Origin: a bacterium
Lineage (GTDB): Bacteria > Methylomirabilota > Methylomirabilia > Methylomirabilales > 2-02-FULL-66-22
NCBI GenBank assembly: GCA_029580855.1
Contig: JAKPQH010000004.1
Span: forward strand, 1 to 64,000
DNA length: 64,000 nt
Direction of reading: 5' to 3'
How positions within the stretch are numbered: the stretch's first letter is position 1; every line of letters starts with the position of its first letter. The notes under the pieces were generated by a model. That model had not been told where the DNA came from, did not search any database, and saw only the letters and a list, made by a program, of their open reading frames with translations. A program made the position numbers and the translations under genes. This document shows, piece after piece, positions 34,310 to 42,874 of this stretch.

Positions 34310-34537
34310 TCATCCGCCGGCACGCTCTTCATACCCCTCGGGCACCCCACCCCAAGTGGGCATGAAAATCCAAAGAAGGATGTAGAGAATAACGCCCACG
34401 CCGTACGCCAGGACCAAGACCGTCCAGACCAATCGAACGAGCCAGGTCGGAACCCCCAGCCAGTATCCGAACCCCGCACAGACGCCTCCGAGCCATCCTT
34501 TCTGTTTGATCCGGCGCGGTTTGCCTTGGACGCTCAT
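34310..34537 (-). CDS. PspC-domain membrane protein
   Basis: A 75-residue stand-alone PspC domain: KGWLGGVCAGFGYWLGVPTW, then LVRLVWTVLVLAYGVGVILYI and LLWIFMP. One hydrophobic helix spans the inner membrane. PspC in E. coli senses phage-shock stress; isolated PspC proteins are common and their role is mostly unknown. No pspA is adjacent. Confidence 0.85.
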   Translation of the reverse strand: MSVQGKPRRIKQKGWLGGVCAGFGYWLGVPTWLVRLVWTVLVLAYGVGVILYILLWIFMPTWGGVPEGYEERAGG

Positions 34538-34586
34538 CGATGCTCCCCCACGGGCGCGTTCTGGATCCGGGGCGCGGCCACGCCGC

Positions 34587-35261
34587 TCATACGCCGGGCG
34601 CGACTCTGGAGAGGGCGGCCATGCCCTGTGCGTGCAGCGCGACCCATCGAAGGTTGTGCCTGTAGAGTCCGCTTTGCGCCTCGGCCCTCCCCTGCTCTTC
34701 GGGTCCCACGATCTCTGCCCGGCCGCGGAAGCTGACCCCTTCGATCGTCATGAAGACGTCGACCTGCTTGAGTTGCGGGAATCGTTGCGGGAACCAGGCC
34801 TGCGCCCCGCCGCGGCTGAGATCCTTGATCTGTCCGATGACCGCCTGGACCGCCTGGGGGCTCTCGGGATCCACCACACGGCATTCGGCAGCCGGGTCCA
34901 TGACGACGCGCGGAAACTGGCGGGCATCCATCCGGCGCGTCGGACCCCGGAGACCGATCGCAGGCTGCGCGCGCCCGCGCAAACCCCACGCGCGCACACG
35001 ATCCTGGACGCGTGTCAGCGCCTGCAGCAAGTCCGGTAAAAGGCGAACCGGAAGACCGATCCGGTCTCCCCCCGAAGTGTTCTCCAGCGCTTCGGATCTG
35101 TCATGGTTGTCCAGTCGAAGCTCGAGATAAGGTTCCTCCCGCTCGCGGTCGAGCAGGATCCAGATATCTTCCCACTGACTGCAGACCACCCGCCCGAGTT
35201 TCTCGGCCACCGCAGGCTCCCCCGGCGCAACGGATTGTCGCGTGAGGCTACCCAAGGACAT
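34587..35261 (-). CDS. PilZ-like domain protein
   Basis: A 224-residue protein. The C-terminal half has a PilZ-like pattern: RRMDARQFPRVVMD (RxxxR-like), then IKDLSRGGAQAWFPQRF (D/NxSxxG) and VSFRGRAEIVGPEEQGR. This would bind cyclic di-GMP. The N-terminal half (EKLGRVVCSQWEDIWILLDR, then LELRLDNHD) is beta-rich and unrecognised. The ATG at 35261 is chosen because the upstream in-frame extension is low-complexity. It is divergent from the phosphomannose isomerase gene. Confidence 0.7.
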   Translation of the reverse strand: MSLGSLTRQSVAPGEPAVAEKLGRVVCSQWEDIWILLDREREEPYLELRLDNHDRSEALENTSGGDRIGLPVRLLPDLLQALTRVQDRVRAWGLRGRAQPAIGLRGPTRRMDARQFPRVVMDPAAECRVVDPESPQAVQAVIGQIKDLSRGGAQAWFPQRFPQLKQVDVFMTIEGVSFRGRAEIVGPEEQGRAEAQSGLYRHNLRWVALHAQGMAALSRVAPGV

Positions 35262-35518
35262 TCCTCGTGTCAATCGGAAAGGCCTCGGAAGACCGCGTGC
35301 ACGCCGGCCTGCAACGGCGAGGGCCAACCCCGCGGTTTCTTCGGCGGCGGCACCCGGGTTCGACGGTTGCGGCCGTTGACACCGTTCGCCCGCTGACCGA
35401 TACTTGCACCGCCCCATGGGATGATCTCGCGCGGGTTTCGGCCGGTGACGTGTTGCCAAGCGCGGCTGCACGCCGCCTCGCGGTCTCCCGCGATCCGGTC
35501 GGGCTGTGGAGAACCTCG

Positions 35519-36652
35519 ATGACGTCGCAACGTCTCGGCGATCTGGAGCCGCTCACACGGCAACCCCTCCGGCTGTCGCGGAACCGGGTGTACCGCCTGT
35601 GGAGGGGTGGCGCCGTCCTGGATCGCTTCCAGGGCCAGCCTGACCCCGCCGATGCGAATACCCCCGAGGAATGGGTGGGCTCCACAACGGTCTCGCGTCT
35701 GCCGGGTCGGCCCGCGGACGAGGGGTTGAGCACAGTGAGGCTCCCGGACGGTTCCAGCATCGTCCTCAAGGATCTGATCGAGGCCTTTCCCCGGGCCATG
35801 CTGGGCGAATCGCACGCGGCCCGTCTCGGTCCGGATCTGGGGGTGCTCTGCAAGCTGCTGGACTCCGCCATGCGCTTGCCGATTCAATGTCATCCGGACG
35901 CGGCGTTCGCGCGGCGGCACCTCGGATCCAATTTCGGAAAGACCGAGGCTTGGCTGATCCTGGCCACGCGCAGCATCCACGGCGTCCCGCCGTACATGCT
36001 CTTCGGGTTTCGCGAGGGAGTCACAGAAACCGCGTTCCGCCGCAGCGTTCGCGCTCAGGATGTCACGGCCCAGATCGCATCCCTCAACCGGGTGGAGGTC
36101 GAGCCGGGCGACCTGTACTTGGTCAGCGCCGGCACGCCCCACGCCCTCGGTCCGGGTATCTTCATGATCGAGATCCAGGAGCCCACCGATCTCGTCGTCA
36201 ACACCGAGTACACCTTCCACGGGCTGCGGCGCACGGAGGCCCAGTGCTATCTTGGTCTCGGCTTCGATCTCGGGATGAGCTGCTTCAACTACCAGGCCGT
36301 GGGCGACGCGTACCTCTCGCAACATCGGTTGACCCCGCGCACACTCCGGGACGATTCGGCCGGGATGGAAGAGCGCCTCATCGGACCGGACCATACGCCC
36401 TGTTTCGGAATGGATCGCGTGACGGTTCGCGACCGACTCTCCGATGGGGATCGGGGCCGCTGCTACATCGCAATCGTCACCGAGGGGCAGGGGCGATTGA
36501 CGGGCGCGCGAGACGATTTCCCCGTCCGAGCGGGCGACACGTTCTTCGTGCCCGCTGCATCCGAACACGCGGCCGTCGAGGCGAAGCCCGGCGAGTCCCT
36601 TCGACTGATCAAATGTTTCCCGCCCGATCTCCGAGGCGGGCCGTGGTCCTGA
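35519..36652 (+). CDS. Type I phosphomannose isomerase family protein
   Basis: A 377-residue cupin-fold isomerase. The metal and substrate motifs are LPIQCHPDAAFARRHLGSNF followed by GKTEAWLI (QxHP...GKxE), and SAGTPHALGPGIFMIEIQEP. The C-terminal jelly roll ends with GDTFFVPAASEHAAVE. It would interconvert mannose-6-phosphate and fructose-6-phosphate. The ATG at 35519 has GGAG upstream; the open frame further 5' is not conserved in character. Confidence 0.85.
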   Translation: MTSQRLGDLEPLTRQPLRLSRNRVYRLWRGGAVLDRFQGQPDPADANTPEEWVGSTTVSRLPGRPADEGLSTVRLPDGSSIVLKDLIEAFPRAMLGESHAARLGPDLGVLCKLLDSAMRLPIQCHPDAAFARRHLGSNFGKTEAWLILATRSIHGVPPYMLFGFREGVTETAFRRSVRAQDVTAQIASLNRVEVEPGDLYLVSAGTPHALGPGIFMIEIQEPTDLVVNTEYTFHGLRRTEAQCYLGLGFDLGMSCFNYQAVGDAYLSQHRLTPRTLRDDSAGMEERLIGPDHTPCFGMDRVTVRDRLSDGDRGRCYIAIVTEGQGRLTGARDDFPVRAGDTFFVPAASEHAAVEAKPGESLRLIKCFPPDLRGGPWS

Positions 36653-36765
36653 GGCCCGCGGCGCTGGACAGCATTCATTCCGTCTGCTAGGGTCCCTACC
36701 AATCCGAGGCGCGTCGCATCCGTTTTGTGTGGCGAGCGACGCGATGACATTATCCTGGAGACCCC

Positions 36766-37161
36766 ATGGAAGAGGCCGATCCCCACGAAATCAAGATCCT
36801 GTGCGTTGACGACGACCCGCTGATCCGCCAGATGTTGGGTGATATCCTGCGGCTCCGCGGTTACACGGTGCTCACGGCCTCGGACGGGGAGGCGGCGCTG
36901 GATGTCGCCGCAAAGGAGCGTCCGGACCTCATCCTCCTTGACGTCATGATGCCGGGTCTCGATGGGTTCGAGGTGTGCCGCCTTCTCAAGGCGGATGCGG
37001 TCCTGAAGTCCGCTCCCATCGTGATCCTGACCGCCATGAACGATGCGACCTTGAACGCCCGGGCCGTCGAGGCGGGCGCCGTCCTGGCGCTGCAGAAGAC
37101 CGCGGACACCAAGACGGTTTTCGGGACCATCGAGACCGCACTGGCCTCGCGCAAGGGCTGA
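36766..37161 (+). CDS. Single-domain response regulator (CheY-like receiver)
   Basis: A 131-residue receiver domain without an output domain. The acidic pair is in LCVDDDPLIRQ, the phospho-accepting Asp in LILLDVMMPGLDG, the switch Thr in IVILTAMND, and the conserved Lys in LALQKTADT. No histidine kinase is adjacent. tRNA-Arg follows. Confidence 0.9.
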   Translation: MEEADPHEIKILCVDDDPLIRQMLGDILRLRGYTVLTASDGEAALDVAAKERPDLILLDVMMPGLDGFEVCRLLKADAVLKSAPIVILTAMNDATLNARAVEAGAVLALQKTADTKTVFGTIETALASRKG

Positions 37162-37247
37162 CGCGCGCAGCTTTTTCTGGACGCCCCGAACGTCCCGATG
37201 GTAAGATGCGGGCGGTTTCCGCGTCCGCCGTTCCCGCGTGCTTACAT

Positions 37248-37325
37248 GTGCCCGTAGCTCAGCTTGGATAGAGCGTCGGCCTGCGGAGCCGAAGGTCACG
37301 CGTTCAAATCGCGTCGGGCACGCCA
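37248..37325 (+). tRNA. tRNA-Arg (anticodon GCG)
   Basis: A full cloverleaf with encoded CCA: acceptor GTGCCCG / CGGGCAC, D arm GTAGCTCAGCTTGGATAGAG, anticodon stem TCGGC / GCCGA with loop CTGCGGA, and T arm CGCGTTCAAATCGCG. The anticodon reads GCG, for Arg CGC/CGU codons. Most bacteria use ACG (inosine) there, so this is a notable variant. Confidence 0.88.
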
Positions 37326-37333
37326 CGAAGTCA

Positions 37334-37355
37334 AGGGGTTCCGAGAGGAACCCCT
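37334..37355 (+). terminator. Terminator after tRNA-Arg
   Basis: Perfect 9-bp stem AGGGGTTCC / GGAACCCCT with a GAGA tetraloop, followed by GTGTCATTTTTC. Confidence 0.8.
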
Positions 37356-37489
37356 GTGTCATTTTTCGTCCCAACGAACCGCGCGATACTGTAAGTTGCC
37401 GGCGACACGCTGTGTCGGCTGCGCCCATCGCAGAGCCGCGAGAACCCTCAGGGCCGGCTGCTGTCGCGGGTGCGGAACGGGAGTGTCAG

Positions 37490-38635
37490 GTGGCAACCCG
37501 TGTAGACACGCCAATTCGCGAGCGCAAGATCCTCTCGGAGATTTTGATTTCGGGTGTCGGCCCGGCCCCGATTGACCCGCCTCCGGCGAACGATGCGGGC
37601 GGCAACAATTCCGAGGCCGGCCAGCCGGCCCGCGGCATCGAGGCGCTCGAACCGCGTGTCCGAGAAAAGGGATCCACGTCCAGCACCGCGGCACCGGATA
37701 TCTCGGTGATAATTCCGACGTTCAATCGCGGGAGCGTCGTCGCGGCCGCGGTGGAAAGCGTCCTCACGCAGACGTACACGGACTATGAGATAATCGTCGT
37801 GGATGACGGCTCCACCGACGACACTGCGGAGCGGCTCGCGCCGTATTTACCGTACGTGCGATATCTGTATCAAGCCAACCGGGGGGTGAGCGCCGCGAGG
37901 AATCGGGGCGTGGGGGCTGCCAGAGGTGAATGGGTTTCGTTCCTGGACTCCGATGATCTGTTCCATCCGACAAAGCTGGAGGTCCAGAGGCATGCGCTGC
38001 GTGTACTCGGGGACGAGTTTGGGGCCTGCTTCACGAATTGCGCTTACACGGGCCACCCCGCGTTGGCGCGTACGGCCTTCGAAGAATCCGGCGTGGTGAT
38101 TTCCGGCGAATTTGGCGCGCTCGCGGACCCGCTAAAATACCATCTGGGCAAGCCCGCATGTTTCTACTTGCAGTCCATGATGGTTCGGCGCGATCTGTTG
38201 CGGCGATTGAACGGTTTTGACGAAGCCATGGTGGTCGTAGACGATACGGACCTCATTTTCCGCCTCGGCCTGGTCGCCAGGTTTTGCATCGTCGCTGCGC
38301 CACTCGTTAGCATCGATCGAACCCCATCCCGCGCCCGGCTTACCGACATATTCTCTGACACCGGCGACCGGGCGGTCCTCTATTCTATGCGCATGTTCGA
38401 GAAGTGGCTCGCCTTGCCGGAGCTGACGGACGGGGAAACGCGCGACATGGTACGTAGTGCGCTCCGGCATGCCTATTACACCCTGAGTATCAGGTCTCTG
38501 TATGGGTGTCAGTTCGGAAACGCGGCGCGCTATTTGAGGAAGGTCAGAGAACTGGACGAATCCTACGCGTCGCTTGCTTCGACGCTGCTCTCGCGTGCCA
38601 CGAGGAAGCTCCTCCGTCGTTTTCGCCCGAATTGA
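37490..38635 (+). CDS. Family 2 glycosyltransferase
   Basis: A protein of about 381 residues. The GT-A fold begins at ISVIIPTFNRGSVVAAAVES, with VVDDGSTDDTAERL and the metal-binding FLDSDDLFHP. DEAMVVVDDTDLIFRLGL supplies the ED/DD acceptor-side motif. A charged, disordered N-terminal stretch of about 65 residues precedes it. The start is uncertain: GTG 37490 has GGGAG upstream, and the open frame before it overlaps the tRNA. It adds sugars to surface polysaccharide or similar acceptors. Confidence 0.8.
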   Translation: MATRVDTPIRERKILSEILISGVGPAPIDPPPANDAGGNNSEAGQPARGIEALEPRVREKGSTSSTAAPDISVIIPTFNRGSVVAAAVESVLTQTYTDYEIIVVDDGSTDDTAERLAPYLPYVRYLYQANRGVSAARNRGVGAARGEWVSFLDSDDLFHPTKLEVQRHALRVLGDEFGACFTNCAYTGHPALARTAFEESGVVISGEFGALADPLKYHLGKPACFYLQSMMVRRDLLRRLNGFDEAMVVVDDTDLIFRLGLVARFCIVAAPLVSIDRTPSRARLTDIFSDTGDRAVLYSMRMFEKWLALPELTDGETRDMVRSALRHAYYTLSIRSLYGCQFGNAARYLRKVRELDESYASLASTLLSRATRKLLRRFRPN

Positions 38636-38873
38636 ACGGCGATCGCCTGGGAACGGACCCCTCTCAACCGACAGATGAGGGGACGCCCTTGGTTCGCTCC
38701 CGCCGGGGGGGTCGGGGCGGCCCGGCCGATCGCTCGGCGGTCCCCATGGGCGGCGGGGCTATCGCCGGCCCCCCGACCGGGGACGTTTTCTGCGGCCGGT
38801 CCACGCCTCGTCTGGTCTGAGGCGAAGCCCCGTTAGACCGTTGGTCAAAGCAGGGGAGAGTTGGCGGCGCGTG

Positions 38874-38902
38874 TTGAAGTTGTATGGGCTTTCTGTTATG
38901 GT
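38874..38902 (+). promoter_or_regulatory. Candidate promoter for the small gene at 38944
   Basis: TTGAAG (38874-38879), 17-bp spacer, TATGGT (38897-38902). The start would lie near 38909, about 35 nt before the chosen ATG. Confidence 0.4.
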
Positions 38903-38943
38903 CTGCGTCGGGTTCATGGTCTTCTGGGTCGAGGAGGATGCCC

Positions 38944-39258
38944 ATGGGGGCGATCAATGTGTGGGAGGTGGAATCCTCGAACGAGTTCGAAGCGGCCCGG
39001 GGTCGCAGCCCCCAGGCGCGGCTCACGGCACGTCACCGAGGTGTGACAAGCGGCGCGGGTATTCTTCCGGCGGCGACGCCGTACCGGTTCTGCGACCTGA
39101 CGTGGTTCCCTCGGTTCATCGGCGACGGCGGACACCGGCGAGCCACCCTGTACCAGGTTAGCGGAATCGAGGGAATGACGGACGGTGTGTACGGGGAGGC
39201 CCCACCCGACGCGGCCCTCAAAGTGATCCTGCAGCGCTGGTTCGGCGAGGTCGTCTGA
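38944..39258 (+). CDS. Hypothetical protein
   Basis: A 104-residue protein starting MGAINVWEVESSNEFEAARG and ending VILQRWFGEVV. No family recognised. The ATG at 38944 has GAGGAGG six bases upstream, while the first ATG (38938) directly abuts it. A promoter-like sequence lies just upstream. The composition is protein-like (WFPRFIGDG, YQVSGIEGMTDGVYGE), but with no homology it remains tentative. Confidence 0.5.
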   Translation: MGAINVWEVESSNEFEAARGRSPQARLTARHRGVTSGAGILPAATPYRFCDLTWFPRFIGDGGHRRATLYQVSGIEGMTDGVYGEAPPDAALKVILQRWFGEVV

Positions 39259-39328
39259 CGACGCTCTCCGTCAACCGCCGCGACCACTCGTGCCCGAAAC
39301 AGTACCCAAGGCGCGCGGTGCGGGCATC

Positions 39329-40036
39329 TCAACGCCCGACCACGGCGATGGCGCGAATCGGAGATCCGGTGGCCCCGTGCATCTTGAGCGGAAGCGCGAC
39401 GAAGCGGAAGCGCTGGCACCCGATGCGGTCGAGGTGCACGAGGTTCTCCATGATAGGAATCTCGCGCGAGGGATGCAGGAACAGGATGTGGCCCGGCGCT
39501 TCGAGATTTCCCAACTCCTCCGCAAGCTTGCCCTCGAGATTGGCGTGATCGACGCCCACGGCTTTCGCGCCCTTCTCGAGCAGCCATTCGCAGGCATCTA
39601 GCTCCAGACCGCGCGCCTCCAGGAACTCGTCCATCGGCTCGCCCCACGGCTTCGGCCAGAAGCGCACAAGGACGATGTCGCCGCGCCTGATCTCGACCCC
39701 CTGCGCGGCGGCACGGGCCTCCAGAAGCCGCTGGTTGACTGGCTCGCTCGGGTCTTTGTCGCTCGCGTCGATCAGCACCGCGTCGCCGATCAGTTTCTCC
39801 AGGGGCATCTCGGCAATGCTCTTACCGCGGGGAGACCGGTGGACGCCGTCGTAGAAGTGAAGCGTCGCATCGACGTGCGTGCCCGTGTGATCTTCCATGA
39901 TGAGCAGCTTTGTGTTGAACCCCAACGCGAAAGTCTGCGCCGTCATGTAGGGGAGGATGGTAAACGGCGGCTTCACATCCCACGTCGTGAGCCCGGCCGT
40001 GAGGTCGAGCCCAAGGTCGACAATTCGCTCTGCCAT
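39329..40036 (-). CDS. Cyclase family protein (kynurenine formamidase-like)
   Basis: A 235-residue metal-dependent hydrolase of the cyclase/KynB family (PF04199). The signature HxGTHxDxxxH is present as EDHTGTHVDATLHFYDG, and a second conserved region is GVDHANLEGK with a late SREIPIMENL. The family hydrolyses amides or isatin-type rings, so the substrate is unclear. GGGGGG precedes the ATG. Confidence 0.87.
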   Translation of the reverse strand: MAERIVDLGLDLTAGLTTWDVKPPFTILPYMTAQTFALGFNTKLLIMEDHTGTHVDATLHFYDGVHRSPRGKSIAEMPLEKLIGDAVLIDASDKDPSEPVNQRLLEARAAAQGVEIRRGDIVLVRFWPKPWGEPMDEFLEARGLELDACEWLLEKGAKAVGVDHANLEGKLAEELGNLEAPGHILFLHPSREIPIMENLVHLDRIGCQRFRFVALPLKMHGATGSPIRAIAVVGR

Positions 40037-40186
40037 GATCCCCCCTTTCCCGCAAGGTGCCACGTCGGCCCAAGAATGCCCGGGCGTCCCACCGCGTCGC
40101 CCGGGACCGTACGCGCACCCAACGGCAAAATGGCGTCATCACCCGGGAGGCGCATCCGCGCCGGATGGGTGTTCTTCAGCCGTACG

Positions 40187-40966
40187 TCAGAAGCCGAAAC
40201 GCCGCTCGCGCTGCTGATAGCTGCGGATGGCGCGCAGCAGGTCGATCCGGCGGAAGGCCGGCCAGTAGGCGTCGCAGAAATAGAACTCGCTGTAGGCGCT
40301 CTGCCAGAGCAGGAAACCGGAGAGGCGCACCTCGCCGCTGGTCCGGATGATCAGGTCGGGATCGGGCAGGTCGTACGTGTAGAGGTACTTCCCCACATTG
40401 TCAGACGTCACTTCCTCGATGGTCGCCTCCAGGCTCTTCCCGCTCTCCAGCCTCTCGCGAAGAAGGCTCTGAACCGCGTCCACGATCTCCTGGCGCCCTC
40501 CGTATCCCACCGCCACGTTGAGGAAGAAGCTGCCGTACTCCCTGGTGGCCTCCTCCGCCTCGCGGATGGCATCGCGGAGCGACTCGGGGAGAAGTTCCAG
40601 CTTGCCGATGGCCCGGATACGCATCCGTTTGGTGTGGGTCTTCGGGTCGTGTGCGGCGTCGCGCAGCCGGTTCTCGATGAGCTGCAGCAGGCCGGCGAGC
40701 TCTTCGAGGGGACGCTGGAGGTTTTCCGTAGAGAGAATCCAGATGCTCACCATGCGGATATTCAGCTCCTCGCACCATGTGAGCACCTCTTCCAGTTTTT
40801 TTGCTCCCAACCGATGCCCTTCCAGGATACTCATGAGCCCGACCGATCGGGCATAGCGCCGATTGCCGTCGAGGATGAGCCCCACGTGCTGCGGGAGCTT
40901 GTGCGCCTGGATTTCCCGCTGGAGCCGCCGCTCGTACACGCGATACAGGATATTCTGAAGGTTCAC
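40187..40966 (-). CDS. uppS: Isoprenyl (undecaprenyl) diphosphate synthase
   Basis: A 259-residue cis-prenyltransferase. The catalytic Asp is in LILDGNRRYARSVG, with EGHRLGAKKLEEVL, WILSTENLQRP, NVAVGYGGRQEIVDA and DPDLIIRTSGEVRLSGFLLW, where the RxSGExRLS motif binds diphosphate. The DGNRRYA variant, rather than DGNGRWA, resembles archaeal and actinobacterial members. It starts with GTG overlapping the upstream stop in GTGA, so it is coupled to the membrane protein gene. It makes the lipid carrier for cell-wall synthesis. Confidence 0.92.
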   Translation of the reverse strand: MNLQNILYRVYERRLQREIQAHKLPQHVGLILDGNRRYARSVGLMSILEGHRLGAKKLEEVLTWCEELNIRMVSIWILSTENLQRPLEELAGLLQLIENRLRDAAHDPKTHTKRMRIRAIGKLELLPESLRDAIREAEEATREYGSFFLNVAVGYGGRQEIVDAVQSLLRERLESGKSLEATIEEVTSDNVGKYLYTYDLPDPDLIIRTSGEVRLSGFLLWQSAYSEFYFCDAYWPAFRRIDLLRAIRSYQQRERRFGF

Positions 40967-42051
40967 GACACACGATCCTCTCGGGAGCGGCCCGCGGGCG
41001 CCGAAACGAGCTCTTCTGCCTCACCGCCGTTGCGCTCGGGGAGTATCCCCCACCAAGCCCGGCGCAAGATCGGCCGTCCCGGTCGCCAGCACGCCTGGAT
41101 CCCCGCGTCCAGCTCCGCCAGCTCGCTGCGGTCGCTCGTCAGAAGCTCCAGGGTCTCCAGCCGGCGGCACACGACGACCTCGTAGAACCGATTCGGTTGC
41201 CTGGGATCCTCCCACGCCGAATACACGTGGTCGCCCCGGTGATTCAAGGCCAAATCCACTCTGCGTATCAACCCCAGGAATTCCTCACGGCGATCGGGCG
41301 CGATCTCGTACCCGAGCTGGAGCAGGACGGCCCGCCGGCCGGCCAGCGTTGAGCGGATCTGATCGAGTGTGATGTGCACCAGAGGCGCGGCCGGTCTTGC
41401 GCTCTCCCGGGCCCGCGTGGTGAACCAGAGGCGCGGGTCGCCCGCGCCGTAATACGACGCCGCGCTCGCCCCGCGGCGGTAGCCCGCGAGGCGCCCCACG
41501 GAGTAGGCGACAATCACCCCTCCCAGGAGGCCGACCAGCAGGATGGAATTCCCCCCGAGAAAACCCACCGCGTCGCCGAGCGTGCCCAGCGACCCCCGCG
41601 CCGCCGCCCCCCAGTCGCGGATCCTTGCGCCGGCTGCACTGCTCGGGCCGTCGGCGCGGGCGTCCAGACCGGCGTGAACCAAGCGAGCCAGAATGCGATG
41701 GCGCATGGCCCGCCGATCGGCTTCCGGGACCCCATCCGCCTCGTCCAGTGCCGCGTAAAATCCGGTCAGACGCTGCGCATGGGATCGCAGAGGCTCAGCA
41801 CCTTGCCGCCGAAGCTCCGCCAGGGGGCGGGCCAATTCGTTTTCCAGCGCGGCCGGATCGAACTCCCCCGGCGGCGACGGCCCGGACTCGCCTGCGGGCG
41901 CCGTCGACGACCACAGCGAGCAAGCGACCAACCAGCCCAGGACGACCGCGGCGCTCCCCAGACGACGGGGCTTGCGCCGGCAAACGGTCGGGCTAGGCGA
42001 GACCCAGCAGCTTCTGGAGCCTCTCGCGATCAAACCCCACCACCGCCTCAC
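40963..42051 (-). CDS. Membrane protein of unknown function upstream of uppS
   Basis: A protein of up to 362 residues. A hydrophobic N-terminal segment (AAVVLGWLVACSLW) looks like a signal or anchor. A helical region (LARPLAELRRQGAEPLRSHA) and a transmembrane helix (SILLVGLLGGVIVAYSVGRL) follow. The C-terminal domain (HITLDQIRSTLAGRRAVLLQ, then NRFYEVVVCRRLETLELLT) is unrecognised. The GTG at 42051 overlaps the upstream glutaredoxin gene by 59 bp and is the only clear start; the true N-terminus is uncertain. Coupled to uppS by GTGA. Confidence 0.65.
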   Translation of the reverse strand: MRRWWGLIARGSRSCWVSPSPTVCRRKPRRLGSAAVVLGWLVACSLWSSTAPAGESGPSPPGEFDPAALENELARPLAELRRQGAEPLRSHAQRLTGFYAALDEADGVPEADRRAMRHRILARLVHAGLDARADGPSSAAGARIRDWGAAARGSLGTLGDAVGFLGGNSILLVGLLGGVIVAYSVGRLAGYRRGASAASYYGAGDPRLWFTTRARESARPAAPLVHITLDQIRSTLAGRRAVLLQLGYEIAPDRREEFLGLIRRVDLALNHRGDHVYSAWEDPRQPNRFYEVVVCRRLETLELLTSDRSELAELDAGIQACWRPGRPILRRAWWGILPERNGGEAEELVSAPAGRSREDRVS

Positions 42052-42229
42052 CGTCGATGAGAGTCACCGGTGTGGCCCGGAACCCCAGCTTCACGAGTTC
42101 CTGGAGCGCAGCCTGATCCGCTCGGATATCCTTGACGACAAACGGTACGCCATTTTGAGAAAGAAACTCTTTCTCCCGGTCGCAGGCCCCTCATCCGGGT
42201 TGGGAATACATCGTCACCTGTTTCGCCAT
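41993..42229 (-). CDS. Glutaredoxin-family protein, candidate selenoprotein (in-frame TGA = Sec13)
   Basis: A 78-residue glutaredoxin/NrdH-like protein if TGA at 42193-42191 is read as selenocysteine. VTMYSQPG, U13, GACDREKEFLSQNGVPFVV aligns with the usual VTIYSTPxCPYC start, so the TGA replaces the first Cys of CxxC (UGAC; Cys16 is kept). The rest is intact in one frame: KLGFRATPVTLIDGEAVVGF with the cis-Pro at residue 54, then DRERLQKLLGLA and TAG. AAGGGGG precedes the ATG at 42229. A hairpin 15 nt after the TGA fits a SECIS. Translation ending at TGA would leave only 12 residues. It appears to start an operon with a membrane protein and uppS. Confidence 0.87.
42157..42175 (-). promoter_or_regulatory. 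Candidate bacterial SECIS element for the glutaredoxin selenoprotein
   Basis: On the minus strand GAGAAAG, loop AGTTT, CTTTCTC: a perfect 7-bp stem with a 5-nt loop containing GU. It begins 15 nt after the TGA, so the loop lies 22 nt downstream. It is also coding (REKEFLS), as bacterial SECIS elements must be. Confidence 0.75.
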
Positions 42230-42828
42230 TCCATCCCCCTTCCACAAAACGGTGGATCGGAAGATGCGCGTCGGCCGCTGGTCTTCCCGCCGAAACCACG
42301 CCGGCACTATACGAGATTGCCCCGATCCGGTCAACGAGCCCGTGCGCGGCGCTCGGCCGTGCGCCGGAACCGACTTCGTGACTCCTGCCGGCATCACCCA
42401 TTCGAATCGAACCGGGACCTCCGCGGGAACGACCCGCAATCCGATGTAGCGGACCGTCGCCGGCAATCCCGCCTTGGGCGGCAAGAGTGCCGCGCCGGAC
42501 GCGCTTGCCAGAACGCCCGGCCCCGCGCTGTGGGTCGCCGAGACCTTGCCCGCCTCGCCCCCCGTCATCGCCGTCACGACCCGATCCGCTCCTTTGCGCT
42601 TCCAGCACCCTCGCCCCGCCCCTCGATCGGCGGCTGGCGAGCCTTTTCCTGGGTCTCCTGTCCTGCCAGTTCCGCGCTGAGCTGCGCAGAGAACGCTGGT
42701 CCCGGCCGTTGTTACAGGCGCCGGCGAAAGACAACGAAGTCGCTCTCGAAACGGGTCAAAGGTACCGAAAACGAGACCACATTGCAACAGCGGCCAAAAG
42801 AATGTGCCCGCCTGACCGGGTGGCCTGA
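42230..42828. other. Stretch without a confident gene
   Basis: About 600 bases between the glutaredoxin start (-) and the promoter of the SDR gene (+). Open frames exist on both strands, but none has a Shine-Dalgarno plus a recognisable domain. The minus-strand frame in phase with the glutaredoxin gene (with ATVRYIGLRVVPAEVPVRFE) looks vaguely protein-like but is not assignable. Confidence 0.4.
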
Positions 42829-42834
42829 TATACT
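42829..42834 (+). promoter_or_regulatory. Extended -10 promoter for the SDR gene
   Basis: TGaTATACT, an extended -10 element, 41 bp upstream of the SDR ATG. No good -35 hexamer lies 17 bp before it. Confidence 0.4.
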
Positions 42835-42874
42835 CCCAGAGTGTATGGAACATACGCACCAGTGGAGGCGATCG

